The translations under genes and the position numbers were made by a program. This document shows positions 33,339-42,919 of a stretch of DNA of 64,000 nt, piece by piece. The DNA is from Haemophilus paraphrohaemolyticus. GTDB taxonomy: Bacteria; Pseudomonadota; Gammaproteobacteria; Enterobacterales; Pasteurellaceae. How positions within the stretch are numbered: the stretch's first letter is position 1; the number at the start of each line of letters is the position of its first letter. Where the stretch lies: contig NZ_MUXX01000012.1 in assembly GCF_002015045.1 (NCBI RefSeq), positions 124,001 to 188,000 of the forward strand. Reading direction: 5' to 3'. The notes under the pieces were generated by a model. It was not told the DNA's origin. It worked only from the letters and a program-made list of their open reading frames with translations, and ran no database searches.

Positions 33339-34706
33339 TTAAGCAACCTTACCCGCCTTCAATCTCGCAAAATAATCTTTTGTTTCGTTAATAATTACTT
33401 TACGCAATGCAATCAAGGCGATTAAGTTCGGGAATGCCATTAAGCCATTTACGATGTCGGCAATTGTCCAGATAGTTTGTAATTCCAAGAATGGAGCAGA
33501 AGCAATTAACACCACAAATAACAAGCGGTAGAATTTAATCCCTTTAGTGCGACCTTTTGTTAAGTAAACAAAGCAACGCTCGCCGTAATAGCACCAACCT
33601 AAAATAGTTGTGAATGCGAAGAACACTAAACCGATAGTCACAATAAATGAACCAACGTTGCTCTCTACCCCTTGATTAAAGGCAAGATTGGTCAGCTCTG
33701 CACCTTGTACACCTTGTGTCCAAGCCCCTGTAATCACAATTACAAGCCCTGTCATCGTACACACAATGATGGTATCAAGAAATGTTCCTGTCATTGAAAT
33801 TAAGCCTTGGCGTACAGGCTCTTTGGTTTGTGCCGCAGCCGCAGCAATGGGTGCTGAACCTAAACCCGATTCATTTGAGAAAATACCACGTGCAACACCC
33901 AATTGAATGGCTTGCATTACGGTAAAACCAAATGCACCACCTAAAGCAGCTTCAGGATTAAATGCAGCATAAACAATCAACTTCACGGCTTCTGGGATTT
34001 TTTCTGCATTAAGTGCTAACACACACACAGACGCAGCCACATAAGCAATCGCCATAAATGGTACCACGACGCTTGCGATTTTAGAGATGCGTTTCACGCC
34101 GCCAAATACAATAGCGATAACAATTAACGTAAGCACAACGGCTGTAAGTACAACAGGAATATCAAAAGTGGATTGTAATGCATGGGTAATTCCGTTCACT
34201 TGCGGGAATGTTCCGATGCCAAGCAAAGCTACTAAAATACCAAAGAAGGCGAATGCTTTTGCGAGCCATTTCCACTTTTTGCCCATCCCCATTTCGATGT
34301 AATACATTGGGCCTCCTGCGATGAAACCAGAGCGATCACGACCACGGAATTTAATAGCAAGCAGACCTTCTGCATATTTAGTTGCCATTCCGAATAGTGC
34401 AATCAGCCACATCCAGAACAATGCGCCAGGTCCACCAGAATAAATTGCCGTTGCTACGCCCACGATGTTCCCCGTACCGATGGTTGCTGCTAATGCAGTA
34501 GAAAGTGCAGCAAATGCGGAAATATCGCCTGTTTGTCCTTGTCCTTTTTCAGGCTTAAACATATAGACGAACGCTCGGAAAAGTTGCGTAATTTGAATAC
34601 CCTTAAGGCTAAGTGTAAAATAAACACCTACGCCAGAGAGCAAAATCAATAACGGTGCTCCCCAGATAAAACTGCTAATTTGGTTAAGAATAGTGTCAAT
34701 TGACAT
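33339..34706 (-). CDS. Sodium:alanine/glycine symporter (AGCS family)
   Basis: 455-residue inner-membrane transporter with about 11 hydrophobic segments that imports alanine or glycine with sodium. Family motifs: ATALAATIGTGNIVGVATAI near residue 76, GPGALFWMWLIALFGMATKY near 98, FIAGGPMYYIEMGMGKKWKW near 137, and GVARGIFSNESGLGSAPIAA near 280. I chose the ATG at 34706 with GAGGAA upstream; the longer frame to 34844 reads through the leader hairpin. The ~330-nt leader holds a tandem glycine riboswitch, which makes glycine the likely physiological substrate or signal. Its TTGACT/TAGAAT promoter is at 35039-35066. Confidence 0.93.
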   Translation of the reverse strand: MSIDTILNQISSFIWGAPLLILLSGVGVYFTLSLKGIQITQLFRAFVYMFKPEKGQGQTGDISAFAALSTALAATIGTGNIVGVATAIYSGGPGALFWMWLIALFGMATKYAEGLLAIKFRGRDRSGFIAGGPMYYIEMGMGKKWKWLAKAFAFFGILVALLGIGTFPQVNGITHALQSTFDIPVVLTAVVLTLIVIAIVFGGVKRISKIASVVVPFMAIAYVAASVCVLALNAEKIPEAVKLIVYAAFNPEAALGGAFGFTVMQAIQLGVARGIFSNESGLGSAPIAAAAAQTKEPVRQGLISMTGTFLDTIIVCTMTGLVIVITGAWTQGVQGAELTNLAFNQGVESNVGSFIVTIGLVFFAFTTILGWCYYGERCFVYLTKGRTKGIKFYRLLFVVLIASAPFLELQTIWTIADIVNGLMAFPNLIALIALRKVIINETKDYFARLKAGKVA

Positions 34707-34753
34707 TTGATGTTCCTCGTAAATTTTGCTTACAAGGAAAGAAAAGCGAAAGC

Positions 34754-34796
34754 AAGCGGGCGATTTTCGCAAAAGTTTTGCAGAAAATGACCGCTT
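34754..34796 (-). terminator. Leader hairpin with inverted uptake signals, candidate riboswitch expression platform
   Basis: On the minus strand AAGCGGTCATTTTCTGCAAA pairs, with a few central mismatches, with TTTGCGAAAATCGCCCGCTT, and a T-rich stretch follows. The left arm is an ACAAGCGGT uptake signal. It lies 15 nt after the second glycine aptamer and 48 nt before the symporter start, where a glycine-controlled terminator would be expected. The switching role is inferred. Confidence 0.55.
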
Positions 34797-34810
34797 GTTT
34801 ATGGAATAAC

Positions 34811-35010
34811 TTTTCTCCCCTGTCCTTTTGCCTGAGCGTTTCACACTTAACGGGCATTAAGCATTTTCGCCTTCGGCGTCCATTTTCTGCATTGCAGATT
34901 GGATCTCTCCAAGGGTTCGTCCAGTAACAGTCCTCGCACAATGTGCACCTGAAAGATTTTACCTCGTCGGTGAAATGTTAATTCATTTCTCTCCAGCTAC
35001 CTTCATCCGA
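34811..35010 (-). ncRNA. Tandem glycine riboswitch
   Basis: Two consecutive gcvT-type aptamers read on the minus strand. Aptamer 1 (about 35010-34925) has GCTGGAGAG, CACCGACGAGGTAAAA and TTTCAGG...GAGGACTG. Aptamer 2 (about 34915-34811) has CTTGGAGAG, GCCGAAGGCGAAAA and CTCAGGCAAAAGGACAGGGG, the most conserved glycine riboswitch segment. A linker of about ten nucleotides joins them. Glycine riboswitches upstream of sodium:alanine/glycine symporters are established in gamma-proteobacteria. Confidence 0.93.
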
Positions 35011-35038
35011 ACAGTTCTTTATAAAAAAGAATGCCAGA

Positions 35039-35066
35039 ATTCTAGCAATTCAATTTTTTCAGTCAA
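35039..35066 (-). promoter_or_regulatory. Sigma-70 promoter of the riboswitch-symporter transcript
   Basis: On the minus strand TTGACT (35061-35066) and TAGAAT (35039-35044) are 16 bp apart. The predicted start near 35032 lies just ahead of the first glycine aptamer. Confidence 0.75.
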
Positions 35067-35114
35067 GTAAATAATTTAATATTATGTCTAATTAAATATG
35101 AGGTTAATTCACTT

Positions 35115-35168
35115 CTGCCAAATCTCCCCTCCCCTCTTTAGCAAAGAGGGGGAGGGGAGATTTGGCAG
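35115..35168. repeat. Compact CTGCCAAATCTCCCC palindrome
   Basis: CTGCCAAATCTCCCCTCC (35115-35132) and its inverse ending GGAGATTTGGCAG (35156-35168) form a nearly perfect 27-bp-arm palindrome around CTTTAGCAAAG. It is the same unit that forms the ends of the element at 28043-28243, here without the central spacer. It lies between the purine permease and the symporter promoter, both on the minus strand, and could serve as a terminator. Confidence 0.75.
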
Positions 35169-35206
35169 TTTTAATTAGCGAAGAAATTACATTGATAGTA
35201 AATCGG

Positions 35207-36502
35207 TTATCCAATCCAAACAAATTTAATCAAAAACAAGATCGACACCACGGCAACAGAAGGGTTGATCTCTTTAAATCTGCCTGTGCAAGCCTTCATC
35301 ACGCAATAGCTGATAAAGCCGAATGCAATGCCTTCTGTGATGGAGTAAGTAAACGGCATCATTGCGGTAGTGATGAATGCAGGGGTGGCTTCAGTTAAGT
35401 CATCCCATTTCACTTCAATCAGGCTTGAAGCCATTAAAATGCCCACAAACACCAGCGCTCCTGCGGTTGCATAAGCAGGCACAACACTTGCCAGTGGAGA
35501 GAAGAAAATGGTCAGCAAGAAGAGCACACCAACTACAACTGCCGTTAAGCCTGTGCGGCCACCAACTGATACGCCTGAACCGCTTTCAATGTAAGTACTT
35601 ACCGCCGATGTGCCCATTAACGAGCCCGCCATTGCTGCGGTGCTATCCACAAAAAGGGCTTGTTTCATACGAGGAAAACGCCCTTGTTTATCTGCAAAAC
35701 CCGCTTTAGTGGTTACTGCAATTAGCGTGCCTGAGCTATCAAAAAGGTTAACAAGTAAAAATGAGAAAATGATACCAAGCAAACCTAAATCAAACGCACC
35801 AGCAACATCCACTTGCCCAACAACAGAATCTAAACTTGGTGGCATAGAAACAATACCGTGGAAAGCTACTGCAGGATCGAAAATCAAGGCAAGCCCTGTG
35901 ATGAGTGCGATGGAAATTAATACGCCTGAATGAATGCCTTTTGCTGATAAAATCACAATTACAAAGAAGCCGAGCACACCTAACAAGACTTTTGGATCGT
36001 GCAAATCGCCCAAAGCAACTAAGGTATCAGCATTCGGCACAACAATGCCCATATTTTTAAAGCCGATTAAGGCAATAAACAAACCGATACCCGCACCAAT
36101 CCCAACGCGCAAACCGTGCGGAATAGATGCCATAAACCAGTAGCGAATTTTAAGCAATGTGAGTAAGAATAAGCCGATTGAACCTAAGAAAATTGCCCCC
36201 ATCCCAACTTGCCACGAGTAACCCAATTTTTGCACGACTACAAAAGCAAAAAAGGCATTTAAGCCCATCGCTGGTGCAAGTGCGATTGGAAGATTACTGA
36301 ATACCCCCATTGCAATCGTACCGAACGCGGCGATTAAACAGGTAGTCACGAACACCACTTGTGTATCCATTCCCGCAATGCCTAAGATCGATGGATTCAC
36401 AAACACGATATAAACCATTGTGAAGAAAGTGGTAATCCCCGCAATCACTTCAGTTTTAGCATTACTGCCTTTTTCTTTTAATGCGAATAATTTTTCTAGC
36501 AT
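35207..36502 (-). CDS. NCS2-type purine permease (AzgA-like, COG2252)
   Basis: 431-residue inner-membrane protein with about 12-14 membrane segments, of the adenine or hypoxanthine/guanine proton symporter group (E. coli AdeP/AdeQ/GhxP/GhxQ). Motifs: AGITTFFTMVYIVFVNPSIL near residue 22, LAPAMGLNAFFAF near residue 73, LLVNLFDSSGTLIAV near residue 247, and GTSAVSTYIESGSGVSVGGR near residue 296, which carries the conserved substrate-site Glu. Whether it carries adenine or hypoxanthine/guanine cannot be settled here. It lies 14 bp downstream of usg on the same strand. H. influenzae HI0125 is a likely counterpart. Confidence 0.88.
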   Translation of the reverse strand: MLEKLFALKEKGSNAKTEVIAGITTFFTMVYIVFVNPSILGIAGMDTQVVFVTTCLIAAFGTIAMGVFSNLPIALAPAMGLNAFFAFVVVQKLGYSWQVGMGAIFLGSIGLFLLTLLKIRYWFMASIPHGLRVGIGAGIGLFIALIGFKNMGIVVPNADTLVALGDLHDPKVLLGVLGFFVIVILSAKGIHSGVLISIALITGLALIFDPAVAFHGIVSMPPSLDSVVGQVDVAGAFDLGLLGIIFSFLLVNLFDSSGTLIAVTTKAGFADKQGRFPRMKQALFVDSTAAMAGSLMGTSAVSTYIESGSGVSVGGRTGLTAVVVGVLFLLTIFFSPLASVVPAYATAGALVFVGILMASSLIEVKWDDLTEATPAFITTAMMPFTYSITEGIAFGFISYCVMKACTGRFKEINPSVAVVSILFLIKFVWIG

Positions 36503-36516
36503 TCTCTTTGCCTCAA

Positions 36517-37503
36517 TTAGTAATCTAACACCAATGCCAATAATTCAACCGCTAAAAATGCAAGGCTGAATTTTTGTTCATCGGCAACAGACCAGAACTG
36601 CAAGACATTTTCCTCTTTTGCAAGTAACTGGCTGATTTGCAACGCATTTTGCTCTTCATTTTCGCCATTTTTTACCGGCGTTTGTACTTCATTTTCGCTG
36701 AAATTAATCCAAGCATTATTTGCCCAATCGGCACTTAATGCTTCCACATCTAATTCATATTCAGACTGGACGGAAACCATTTGCGACACGCCATAGAACA
36801 CAGGCACTTGCACGGAATGGAAGGTCACTGAAGCGGTTAAATTTGGCAAAACTTTTGCAAGTTGCAATTCAAACACACGCGAGAATGGCAGTCGTTTTTC
36901 TTCGCCTTGCACATTCGCAGGCACAACATCAAAGGCAATGCGTTCCACATTGTCATCAAACGGAATACCGTTTAATAAACGTGCGGTTTGCCCTGCTAAT
37001 TCTTTCACTTTTTCTTCACCAAAATAGGCTGATGGCAGAAGTGAAGTCACGAAAATCTGGCTAAGTTGTTGGTCTAAAATCGGTTGTAGTGCGAGCACTA
37101 ATTGCGAAATTTGCGGGTTCGCCAATGCCACAATGTTGTGTTCACGAAGGTTAATGAGGGCTTCATTATTCACATTTGGCACAATCACAGGCACATTACC
37201 AATCAGCGAGGTAATGCCGAAAAGATCGAGAATAATACAGCCAGCTTGAGCGGCTTTTGCTAAGGTTTCTGCTTGAGCCATTGGCGCAGCAAATAACACG
37301 TGGGTGAATTGCGACCAATCGAGGTTATCTAATTCAAATTGTTCAACGGCCTTCGTGCCGAAACGGAGGTTTTGCTCTTCGCCAAAAGGTTCGATTTCAA
37401 CCGCGGAAACTTTATCAAAGGTCAAATTACTTTTTTCTAATGCTTCAAGTAATTTTTCAGCTAGGGTAAAATCAGCGGCAATGGCGAGATGAATTTGAGA
37501 CAT
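36517..37503 (-). CDS. usg: USG-1-like protein, degenerate aspartate-semialdehyde dehydrogenase homologue
   Basis: 328-residue homologue of E. coli Usg, itself related to aspartate-semialdehyde dehydrogenase. The C-terminal half is well conserved: QTARLLNGIPFDDNVERIAF, then VTFHSVQVPVFYGVSQMV, then VLQFWSVADEQKFSLAFLAV. The N-terminal Rossmann motif GxTGxVG of true dehydrogenases is replaced by LAIAADFTLAEKLLEALE, and the catalytic Cys segment (GGNCT type) is replaced by FVTSLLPSAYFGEEKVKEL. It is therefore unlikely to be a working dehydrogenase. The ATG at 37503 has AAGGAAGA upstream. Role unknown; it diverges from ybaK by 67 bp. Confidence 0.85.
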   Translation of the reverse strand: MSQIHLAIAADFTLAEKLLEALEKSNLTFDKVSAVEIEPFGEEQNLRFGTKAVEQFELDNLDWSQFTHVLFAAPMAQAETLAKAAQAGCIILDLFGITSLIGNVPVIVPNVNNEALINLREHNIVALANPQISQLVLALQPILDQQLSQIFVTSLLPSAYFGEEKVKELAGQTARLLNGIPFDDNVERIAFDVVPANVQGEEKRLPFSRVFELQLAKVLPNLTASVTFHSVQVPVFYGVSQMVSVQSEYELDVEALSADWANNAWINFSENEVQTPVKNGENEEQNALQISQLLAKEENVLQFWSVADEQKFSLAFLAVELLALVLDY

Positions 37504-37570
37504 TTTATCTTCCTTATTTGCATTTAAAGTGCGTAGAGCATAATTATAACCTAATTTCAAGGAGTGAGTG

Positions 37571-38047
37571 ATGACACCAGCGGTAAATCTTTTGAAAAAA
37601 CAGAAAATTGCTTTCCAACTACACCCATACGAACACGATCCGAATAACACGAATTTTGGGCAAGAAGCGGTCGAAAAATTAGGCATTGATGCAAATCAAA
37701 CGTTTAAAACGTTGTTAGTGGCAGAAAATGGCGATCAGAAGAAGCTTGCTGTGATGGTTGTGCCCGTTTCAAGCACTTTAAATTTAAAAAAAGCAGCTCA
37801 CGCATTGGGCGTGAAAAAAGTCGAAATGGCAGATAAAGAAGTTGCTCAAAAAACGACGGGATACTTGCTGGGTGGTATTAGCCCGCTTGGTCAGAAAAAA
37901 CGTTTACCAACCGTAATTGATGAGTCTGCCACTCAATTTGCAACGATGTTTGTTTCAGGCGGAAAACGTGGTTTAGATGTAGAACTTGCCCCACAAGATT
38001 TAGCGAAAGTGTTGGATGCGAAGTTTGTGGAGATTAAGGATGATTAG
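37571..38047 (+). CDS. ybaK: Cys-tRNA(Pro)/Cys-tRNA(Cys) deacylase
   Basis: 158-residue trans-editing enzyme that clears cysteine mischarged onto tRNA(Pro). It closely resembles H. influenzae HI1434/Yba[21 protein letters not shown] near residue 55, the catalytic Lys46 region ([12 protein letters not shown]), and [20 protein letters not shown] near residue 95 with the Gly-Gly-x-Ser/Pro loop. The ATG at 37571 is preferred to the GTG one codon before it. GGAGTG lies upstream. It is a short single gene between the divergent usg and pheA. Confidence 0.95.
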   Translation: MTPAVNLLKKQKIAFQLHPYEHDPNNTNFGQEAVEKLGIDANQTFKTLLVAENGDQKKLAVMVVPVSSTLNLKKAAHALGVKKVEMADKEVAQKTTGYLLGGISPLGQKKRLPTVIDESATQFATMFVSGGKRGLDVELAPQDLAKVLDAKFVEIKDD

Positions 38048-38135
38048 CAACGTTTTCAGAGAAAATAATCGCTTGTCTTTCCTTTAAGGCTGAAATCGTT
38101 ATAATCTTGCTATTATTTATTTTTGAGAACAAATT

Positions 38136-39293
38136 ATGTCCCTAGACCTAACCAATATCCGCACACAAATTACCAGCCTTGACCGCCATATTTTAAAGCT
38201 ATTATCCGAACGCCATCGCTTAGCGTTTGATGTGGTGCGTAGCAAAGAGATTACGCAAAAGCCACTTCGCGATGTTGTTCGTGAGAAAGAACTTTTGCAA
38301 GAGTTAGTCAATTTTGCTGAGTCTGAAAATTACCAGCTTGATCCACAATATGTGACCCAAATTTTCCAACGCATTATTGAAGATTCTGTATTAACGCAGC
38401 AACATTACCTACAAAATAAATTGAATGAACAAAAAGAAGAGAGACTTTCCATTGCATTTTTAGGGATGCGTGGTTCTTATTCTAATATGGCTGCACGCCA
38501 ATTTGTGAAGAAATACCAAGGTAATTTGGTGGAACTAAATTGTGCCTCATTTGATGAGATTTTTGCCAAAGTGGAAAAAGGCGAAGCGGATTTTGGTGTG
38601 TTACCGCTGGAAAACACGACTTCAGGTTCAATCAACGAAGTTTACGATTTATTACAACATACTGAACTGTCGTTAGTGGGTGAATTGGCTTATCCAATCA
38701 AGCATTGTTTGTTGGCAAATGGCAACGTGGATTTAGCTGAAATTGACACCATTTATACTCACTCACAACCTGCTCAGCAATGTAGCCAATTTATTCAAAG
38801 CCTTGATCGCGTGCATATCAAATATTGCGAAAGTAGCTCACACGCGATGCAGATGGTCGCACGCTTAAATAAACCAAATGTGGCAGCTATTGGCAATGAA
38901 GATGGCGGTAAACTTTATGGTTTAAGTAGTATTAAATCGGAAATTGCCAACCAAGTGAACAACATCACTCGCTTTATTGTAGTGGCAAAAGAGGCTGTTA
39001 AAGTCTCTCCGCAAGTGCAAACCAAAACGCTACTATTGATGACGACCACTCAACAAGCAGGTGCTTTAGTAGATGCGTTAGTGGTATTTAAACAATTCGG
39101 CATTCGTATGCTGAAATTAGAATCTCGCCCAATATACGGTAAGCCGTGGGAAGAGATGTTCTATGTTGAGCTTGAAACCAATATGCATAACGAAAACACG
39201 CAGAAAGCGTTGGAAGCTTTAAAAGAAGTAACCAGTTTCTTAAAAGTGCTAGGCTGTTATCCGAGTGAGATTATTGAGCCTGTAAAAATTTAA
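38136..39293 (+). CDS. pheA: Bifunctional chorismate mutase / prephenate dehydratase (P-protein)
   Basis: 385-residue fusion that converts chorismate to prephenate and then phenylpyruvate. Residues ~1-90 form the AroQ chorismate mutase ([20 protein letters not shown]). Residues ~105-285 form prephenate dehydratase with [14 protein letters not shown] and the signature [15 protein letters not shown]. The C-terminal ACT domain has the Phe-sensing [19 protein letters not shown] near residue 330. I see no leader peptide rich in Phe codons in the 88-bp upstream gap, so classical attenuation as in E. coli is not evident. Closed by a terminator at 39299. Confidence 0.96.
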   Translation: MSLDLTNIRTQITSLDRHILKLLSERHRLAFDVVRSKEITQKPLRDVVREKELLQELVNFAESENYQLDPQYVTQIFQRIIEDSVLTQQHYLQNKLNEQKEERLSIAFLGMRGSYSNMAARQFVKKYQGNLVELNCASFDEIFAKVEKGEADFGVLPLENTTSGSINEVYDLLQHTELSLVGELAYPIKHCLLANGNVDLAEIDTIYTHSQPAQQCSQFIQSLDRVHIKYCESSSHAMQMVARLNKPNVAAIGNEDGGKLYGLSSIKSEIANQVNNITRFIVVAKEAVKVSPQVQTKTLLLMTTTQQAGALVDALVVFKQFGIRMLKLESRPIYGKPWEEMFYVELETNMHNENTQKALEALKEVTSFLKVLGCYPSEIIEPVKI

Positions 39294-39298
39294 AAATA

Positions 39299-39342
39299 AA
39301 AAACGCCATTTGTATCACTTTAAATACAAATGGCGTTTTAAT
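39299..39342 (+). terminator. Rho-independent terminator of pheA
   Basis: AAACGCCATTTGTAT (39301-39315) and ATACAAATGGCGTTT (39324-39338) are perfect complements with an 8-nt loop, followed by TTAATC, which is only moderately T rich. It sits immediately after the pheA stop codon. Confidence 0.88.
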
Positions 39343-39410
39343 CGTAGTAAAATCGACTCTTTTATTTCCAATTATTCTTTTTAGCTTAATTTCATATTCT
39401 AAAGGTTTTT

Positions 39411-42400
39411 ATGCTCCCTCGTTTCGTTCACCTCAAAGTTCACAGTGATTTCTCAATGATCAACGGCTTGGCGAAGGTCAAACCTCTGGTTAAAACCGCT
39501 GTGGCAGACAATATGGTCGCGATGGCTCTTACCGATTTCACCAACTTTTGTGGCTTGGTTAAATTCTATGGCGAAGCCCTCAGTTCGGGTTTAAAACCGA
39601 TTATCGGGGCGGATATTCTTGTGCGTGCTACACCTGAATGTGAAGAGTTGGACGAGCTAACCCTCCTTGCTAAAAACAACACAGGCTATCACAACATCAC
39701 GATGCTCCTTTCCAAAGCCTATCAGCAAGGTTATATAGACCTGCCAGTGGTGGAAAAAGAATGGCTGACTGAATTGAACGAAGGCATTATCGTCCTTTCT
39801 GGTGGACGATCGGGCGATGTGGGCAAGGCTTTACTCAAAGAAAATGCAAAAGAAGCAGAAAATCTGACCGCTTTCTATCAACAATATTTCCCCGAACATT
39901 TCTATTTGTCGCTCTGCCGTACGGGGCGAGCGGATGAAGAGAATTACATTAAAGCGGCTGTGCCTTTTGCCTCTCAGCACAACATTCCGTTGGTTGCGGT
40001 CAATGATGTGGTGTTCTTGAAACCTGACGATTTTGAGGCTCACGAAATCCGTGTGGCTATTCACGATAGCTACACGTTAGACGATCCGAAACGCCCGAAA
40101 AAATATTCCGCACAGCAATATTTCCGCGCCGAAGAAGAGATGTGTCGCCTATTTGCCGACATTCCGAGTGCTTTGGCGAATACGGTAGAAATTGCAAAAC
40201 GCTGTTCGGTCACAGTACGTTTGGGCGAATATTTCCTACCGAATTTCCCAACAGGCGAGCTTTCAACCGAAGATTATTTGGTGCAAAAATCGCGTGAAGG
40301 TTTGGAAGAACGGCTTGAATTTTTATTCCCAGATGAAGAGGAACGCAAAAGCAAGCGGTCGGTTTATGATGAACGTTTGCAAGTTGAGCTGGATGTAATC
40401 AACCAAATGGGCTTCCCTGGTTACTTCTTGATCGTGATGGAGTTTATTCAGTGGTCGAAAGAAAACGGCATTCCTGTTGGACCTGGACGAGGTTCTGGAG
40501 CGGGCTCGCTTGTGGCGTATGCACTGAAAATTACCGACCTCGATCCGCTTGAATTTGATTTACTCTTTGAGCGTTTCTTAAACCCTGAACGTGTTTCGAT
40601 GCCAGACTTCGACGTGGATTTTTGTATGGATGGTCGTGATCGCGTGATTGACCATGTGGCGGATACTTACGGTCGCCAAGCGGTATCGCAGATCATCACG
40701 TTCGGTACAATGGCGGCAAAAGCGGTAATCCGCGATGTGGGGCGTGTGCTTGGGCATCCGTATAGCTTTGTGGATCGCATTTCTAAATTGATTCCACCAG
40801 ATCCAGGAATGACGCTAGAAAAAGCTTTTGCCGCAGAGCCAAAATTACCCGAGCTTTACGATAGCGATGAAGAAGTGAAAGCACTGATAGATATGGCACG
40901 TAAACTCGAAGGTGTGACCCGAAATGCAGGTAAACACGCAGGGGGGGTGGTAATTGCGCCAACAGCGATTACCGATTTTTCACCGCTTTATTGTGACTCG
41001 GAAGGGATGCATCCTGTAACCCACTTCGACAAAAACGATGTGGAATATGCGGGCTTGGTCAAATTTGACTTCTTGGGCTTGCGTACGCTCACCATTATTA
41101 AGTGGGCATTGGAGATGATCAATGCTCGAATGGAGGCAGAAGGTAAAGAACCTGTACGGATTGAGAGCATTCCGCTGGATGACAAAAAATCGTTCGATTT
41201 GCTGCTGCAATCGAAAACCACGGCGGTGTTCCAGCTAGAGTCTCGTGGGATGAAAGATCTGATTTCTCGCCTCAAGCCCGATTGCTTTGAAGATATTATC
41301 GCGTTGGTGGCATTGTTCCGCCCAGGTCCGTTGGAGTCGGGAATGGTGCAGAACTTTATCGATCGTAAGCACGGCAAAGAGGAAGTCTCTTACCCTGATG
41401 CACAATATCAGCACGAATGCTTGAAACCGATTTTAGAGCCGACCTATGGTGTTATCGTTTACCAAGAACAGGTAATGCAGATTGCTCAAGAACTGGCGGG
41501 CTATACGCTCGGTGGGGCGGACTTATTACGTCGTGCGATGGGTAAGAAAAAGCCTGAAGAAATGGCGGCACAGCGTGAAATTTTCGAAAAGGGAGCAATC
41601 AATAAAGGCATTGATGGTAATCTTGCGATGAAAATTTTCGACCTTGTGGAAAAATTCGCAGGCTATGGCTTTAACAAATCACACTCGGCAGCCTACGCTT
41701 TGGTTTCTTACCAAACACTCTGGCTTAAAGCCCACTTCCCTGCTGAATTTATGGCAGCGGTAATGTCTTCAGAGATGGATAATACCGATAAAATCGTAGG
41801 CTTATACGATGAATGTATGAATATGGGCTTAACTGTTGTACCGCCTGATATTAACAGCGGTAAGCACCGCTTTTCCGTGAATGAAAAAGGCGAAATTGTC
41901 TACGGTTTAGGCGCGATTAAGGGCGTGGGCGAAGGTCCGATTGATGCCATTTTATCTGCTCGCCAACAAGATGGCATTTTCAAAGATCTGTTTGATTTAA
42001 CTGCTCGGGTGGATCTGAAAAAAATCAACCGCCGCACCTTTGATGCGCTGATAATGTCGGGAAGTTTGGATAAACTCGGTCCTCATCGTGCAGCTTTAAT
42101 GAAAAACTTGGAAGATGCGCTTAAAGCTTCTGATCAACATTCTAAAATGGAAGCGCTTGGGCAGAGCGATATGTTTGGTGTGCTGACTGAAACGCCAGAA
42201 GAGGTACAAAATGCCTATGCTAATACGCCAAAATGGAGCGAGCAAACTATTTTAGATGGTGAGCGGGCAACATTAGGCTTGTATTTGAGCGGGCATCCAA
42301 TTGGGCGATTCCTCAAAGAGCTCGCTCACTATGCGCCTGTGCGCTTAAATGAACTGCAACCGACTTTCCGTGGGCAGAATGCAACTGTGGCAGGAATTGT

Positions 42401-42884
42401 GGTTGGGTATCGTATCGCAGTGACTAAACGCGGTAGTCGCATTGGGATTGCGACCATTGAAGACCGTTCAGGCAAGTTAGATATTACGTTGTTCTCTGAA
42501 GCCTTAGAAACTTATGGGGATCTCATTGAGAAAGAGAGCATCATTATCGCAACAGGTTCAGTGCAGTTCGATGATTTTAGCGGTGGATTAAAAATGTCTG
42601 CTCGAGAAATTATGACGCTCGATGACGCTCGCACGCACAATGCCAAAAGCCTTGCCCTTGCAATTAATCAAGAACAATTAGATGCAAAATTTGTGAAGGA
42701 TTTGACCGCTTGCATCGAACCTTATAAAGAAGGCACATTACCACTGCACTTCTACTATCAAAGCGAACAAGGCAGAGCCTTACTAAAAGGCGGCGTAGAA
42801 TGGCGAGTAACTCCCAAAGAAGAAATGTTAGTAGGCTTGAGAACTCTGCTTGGCGAAGGGGCTGTTGAGTTGGAGTTTGAATAA
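39411..42884 (+). CDS. dnaE: DNA polymerase III alpha subunit
   Basis: 1157-residue replicative polymerase catalytic subunit (1160 in E. coli). N-terminal PHP domain ([20 protein letters not shown]), polymerase core with [20 protein letters not shown] near residue 357 and the catalytic Asp pair in [14 protein letters not shown] near residue 397, then the thumb/fingers, the tandem helix-hairpin-helix, an OB fold ([20 protein letters not shown] near residue 995), and the C-terminal clamp/tau-binding tail. The beta-clamp contact QSDMFG is near residue 921. The start gives an N-terminus matching E. coli minus one residue; TAAAGG lies upstream. It stands apart from the usual lpxB-rnhB neighbours. 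Confidence 0.97.
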   Translation: MLPRFVHLKVHSDFSMINGLAKVKPLVKTAVADNMVAMALTDFTNFCGLVKFYGEALSSGLKPIIGADILVRATPECEELDELTLLAKNNTGYHNITMLLSKAYQQGYIDLPVVEKEWLTELNEGIIVLSGGRSGDVGKALLKENAKEAENLTAFYQQYFPEHFYLSLCRTGRADEENYIKAAVPFASQHNIPLVAVNDVVFLKPDDFEAHEIRVAIHDSYTLDDPKRPKKYSAQQYFRAEEEMCRLFADIPSALANTVEIAKRCSVTVRLGEYFLPNFPTGELSTEDYLVQKSREGLEERLEFLFPDEEERKSKRSVYDERLQVELDVINQMGFPGYFLIVMEFIQWSKENGIPVGPGRGSGAGSLVAYALKITDLDPLEFDLLFERFLNPERVSMPDFDVDFCMDGRDRVIDHVADTYGRQAVSQIITFGTMAAKAVIRDVGRVLGHPYSFVDRISKLIPPDPGMTLEKAFAAEPKLPELYDSDEEVKALIDMARKLEGVTRNAGKHAGGVVIAPTAITDFSPLYCDSEGMHPVTHFDKNDVEYAGLVKFDFLGLRTLTIIKWALEMINARMEAEGKEPVRIESIPLDDKKSFDLLLQSKTTAVFQLESRGMKDLISRLKPDCFEDIIALVALFRPGPLESGMVQNFIDRKHGKEEVSYPDAQYQHECLKPILEPTYGVIVYQEQVMQIAQELAGYTLGGADLLRRAMGKKKPEEMAAQREIFEKGAINKGIDGNLAMKIFDLVEKFAGYGFNKSHSAAYALVSYQTLWLKAHFPAEFMAAVMSSEMDNTDKIVGLYDECMNMGLTVVPPDINSGKHRFSVNEKGEIVYGLGAIKGVGEGPIDAILSARQQDGIFKDLFDLTARVDLKKINRRTFDALIMSGSLDKLGPHRAALMKNLEDALKASDQHSKMEALGQSDMFGVLTETPEEVQNAYANTPKWSEQTILDGERATLGLYLSGHPIGRFLKELAHYAPVRLNELQPTFRGQNATVAGIVVGYRIAVTKRGSRIGIATIEDRSGKLDITLFSEALETYGDLIEKESIIIATGSVQFDDFSGGLKMSAREIMTLDDARTHNAKSLALAINQEQLDAKFVKDLTACIEPYKEGTLPLHFYYQSEQGRALLKGGVEWRVTPKEEMLVGLRTLLGEGAVELEFE

Positions 42885-42886
42885 AG

Positions 42887-42914
42887 AACGGTATTCTGTT
42901 TAGAATACCGTTTA
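42887..42914. terminator. Terminator between convergent dnaE and ilvY
   Basis: AACGGTATTCT (42887-42897) and AGAATACCGTT (42902-42912) are perfect 11-bp complements around GTTT. It begins 2 bp after the dnaE stop codon and faces ilvY; the downstream T run is short. Confidence 0.78.
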
Positions 42915-42919
42915 AGCGG

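Noticed and set aside
34707..34941. Coding frames across the symporter leader on both strands
   Set aside because: The region is explained by the tandem glycine riboswitch and the downstream hairpin.
35610..36143. Plus-strand open frames opposite the purine permease
   Set aside because: The permease frame is strongly conserved; the plus-strand translations are low-complexity shadows of its hydrophobic codons.
38048..38135. Phe-rich leader peptide for pheA attenuation
   Set aside because: No short frame with clustered Phe codons and no terminator/antiterminator pair was seen.
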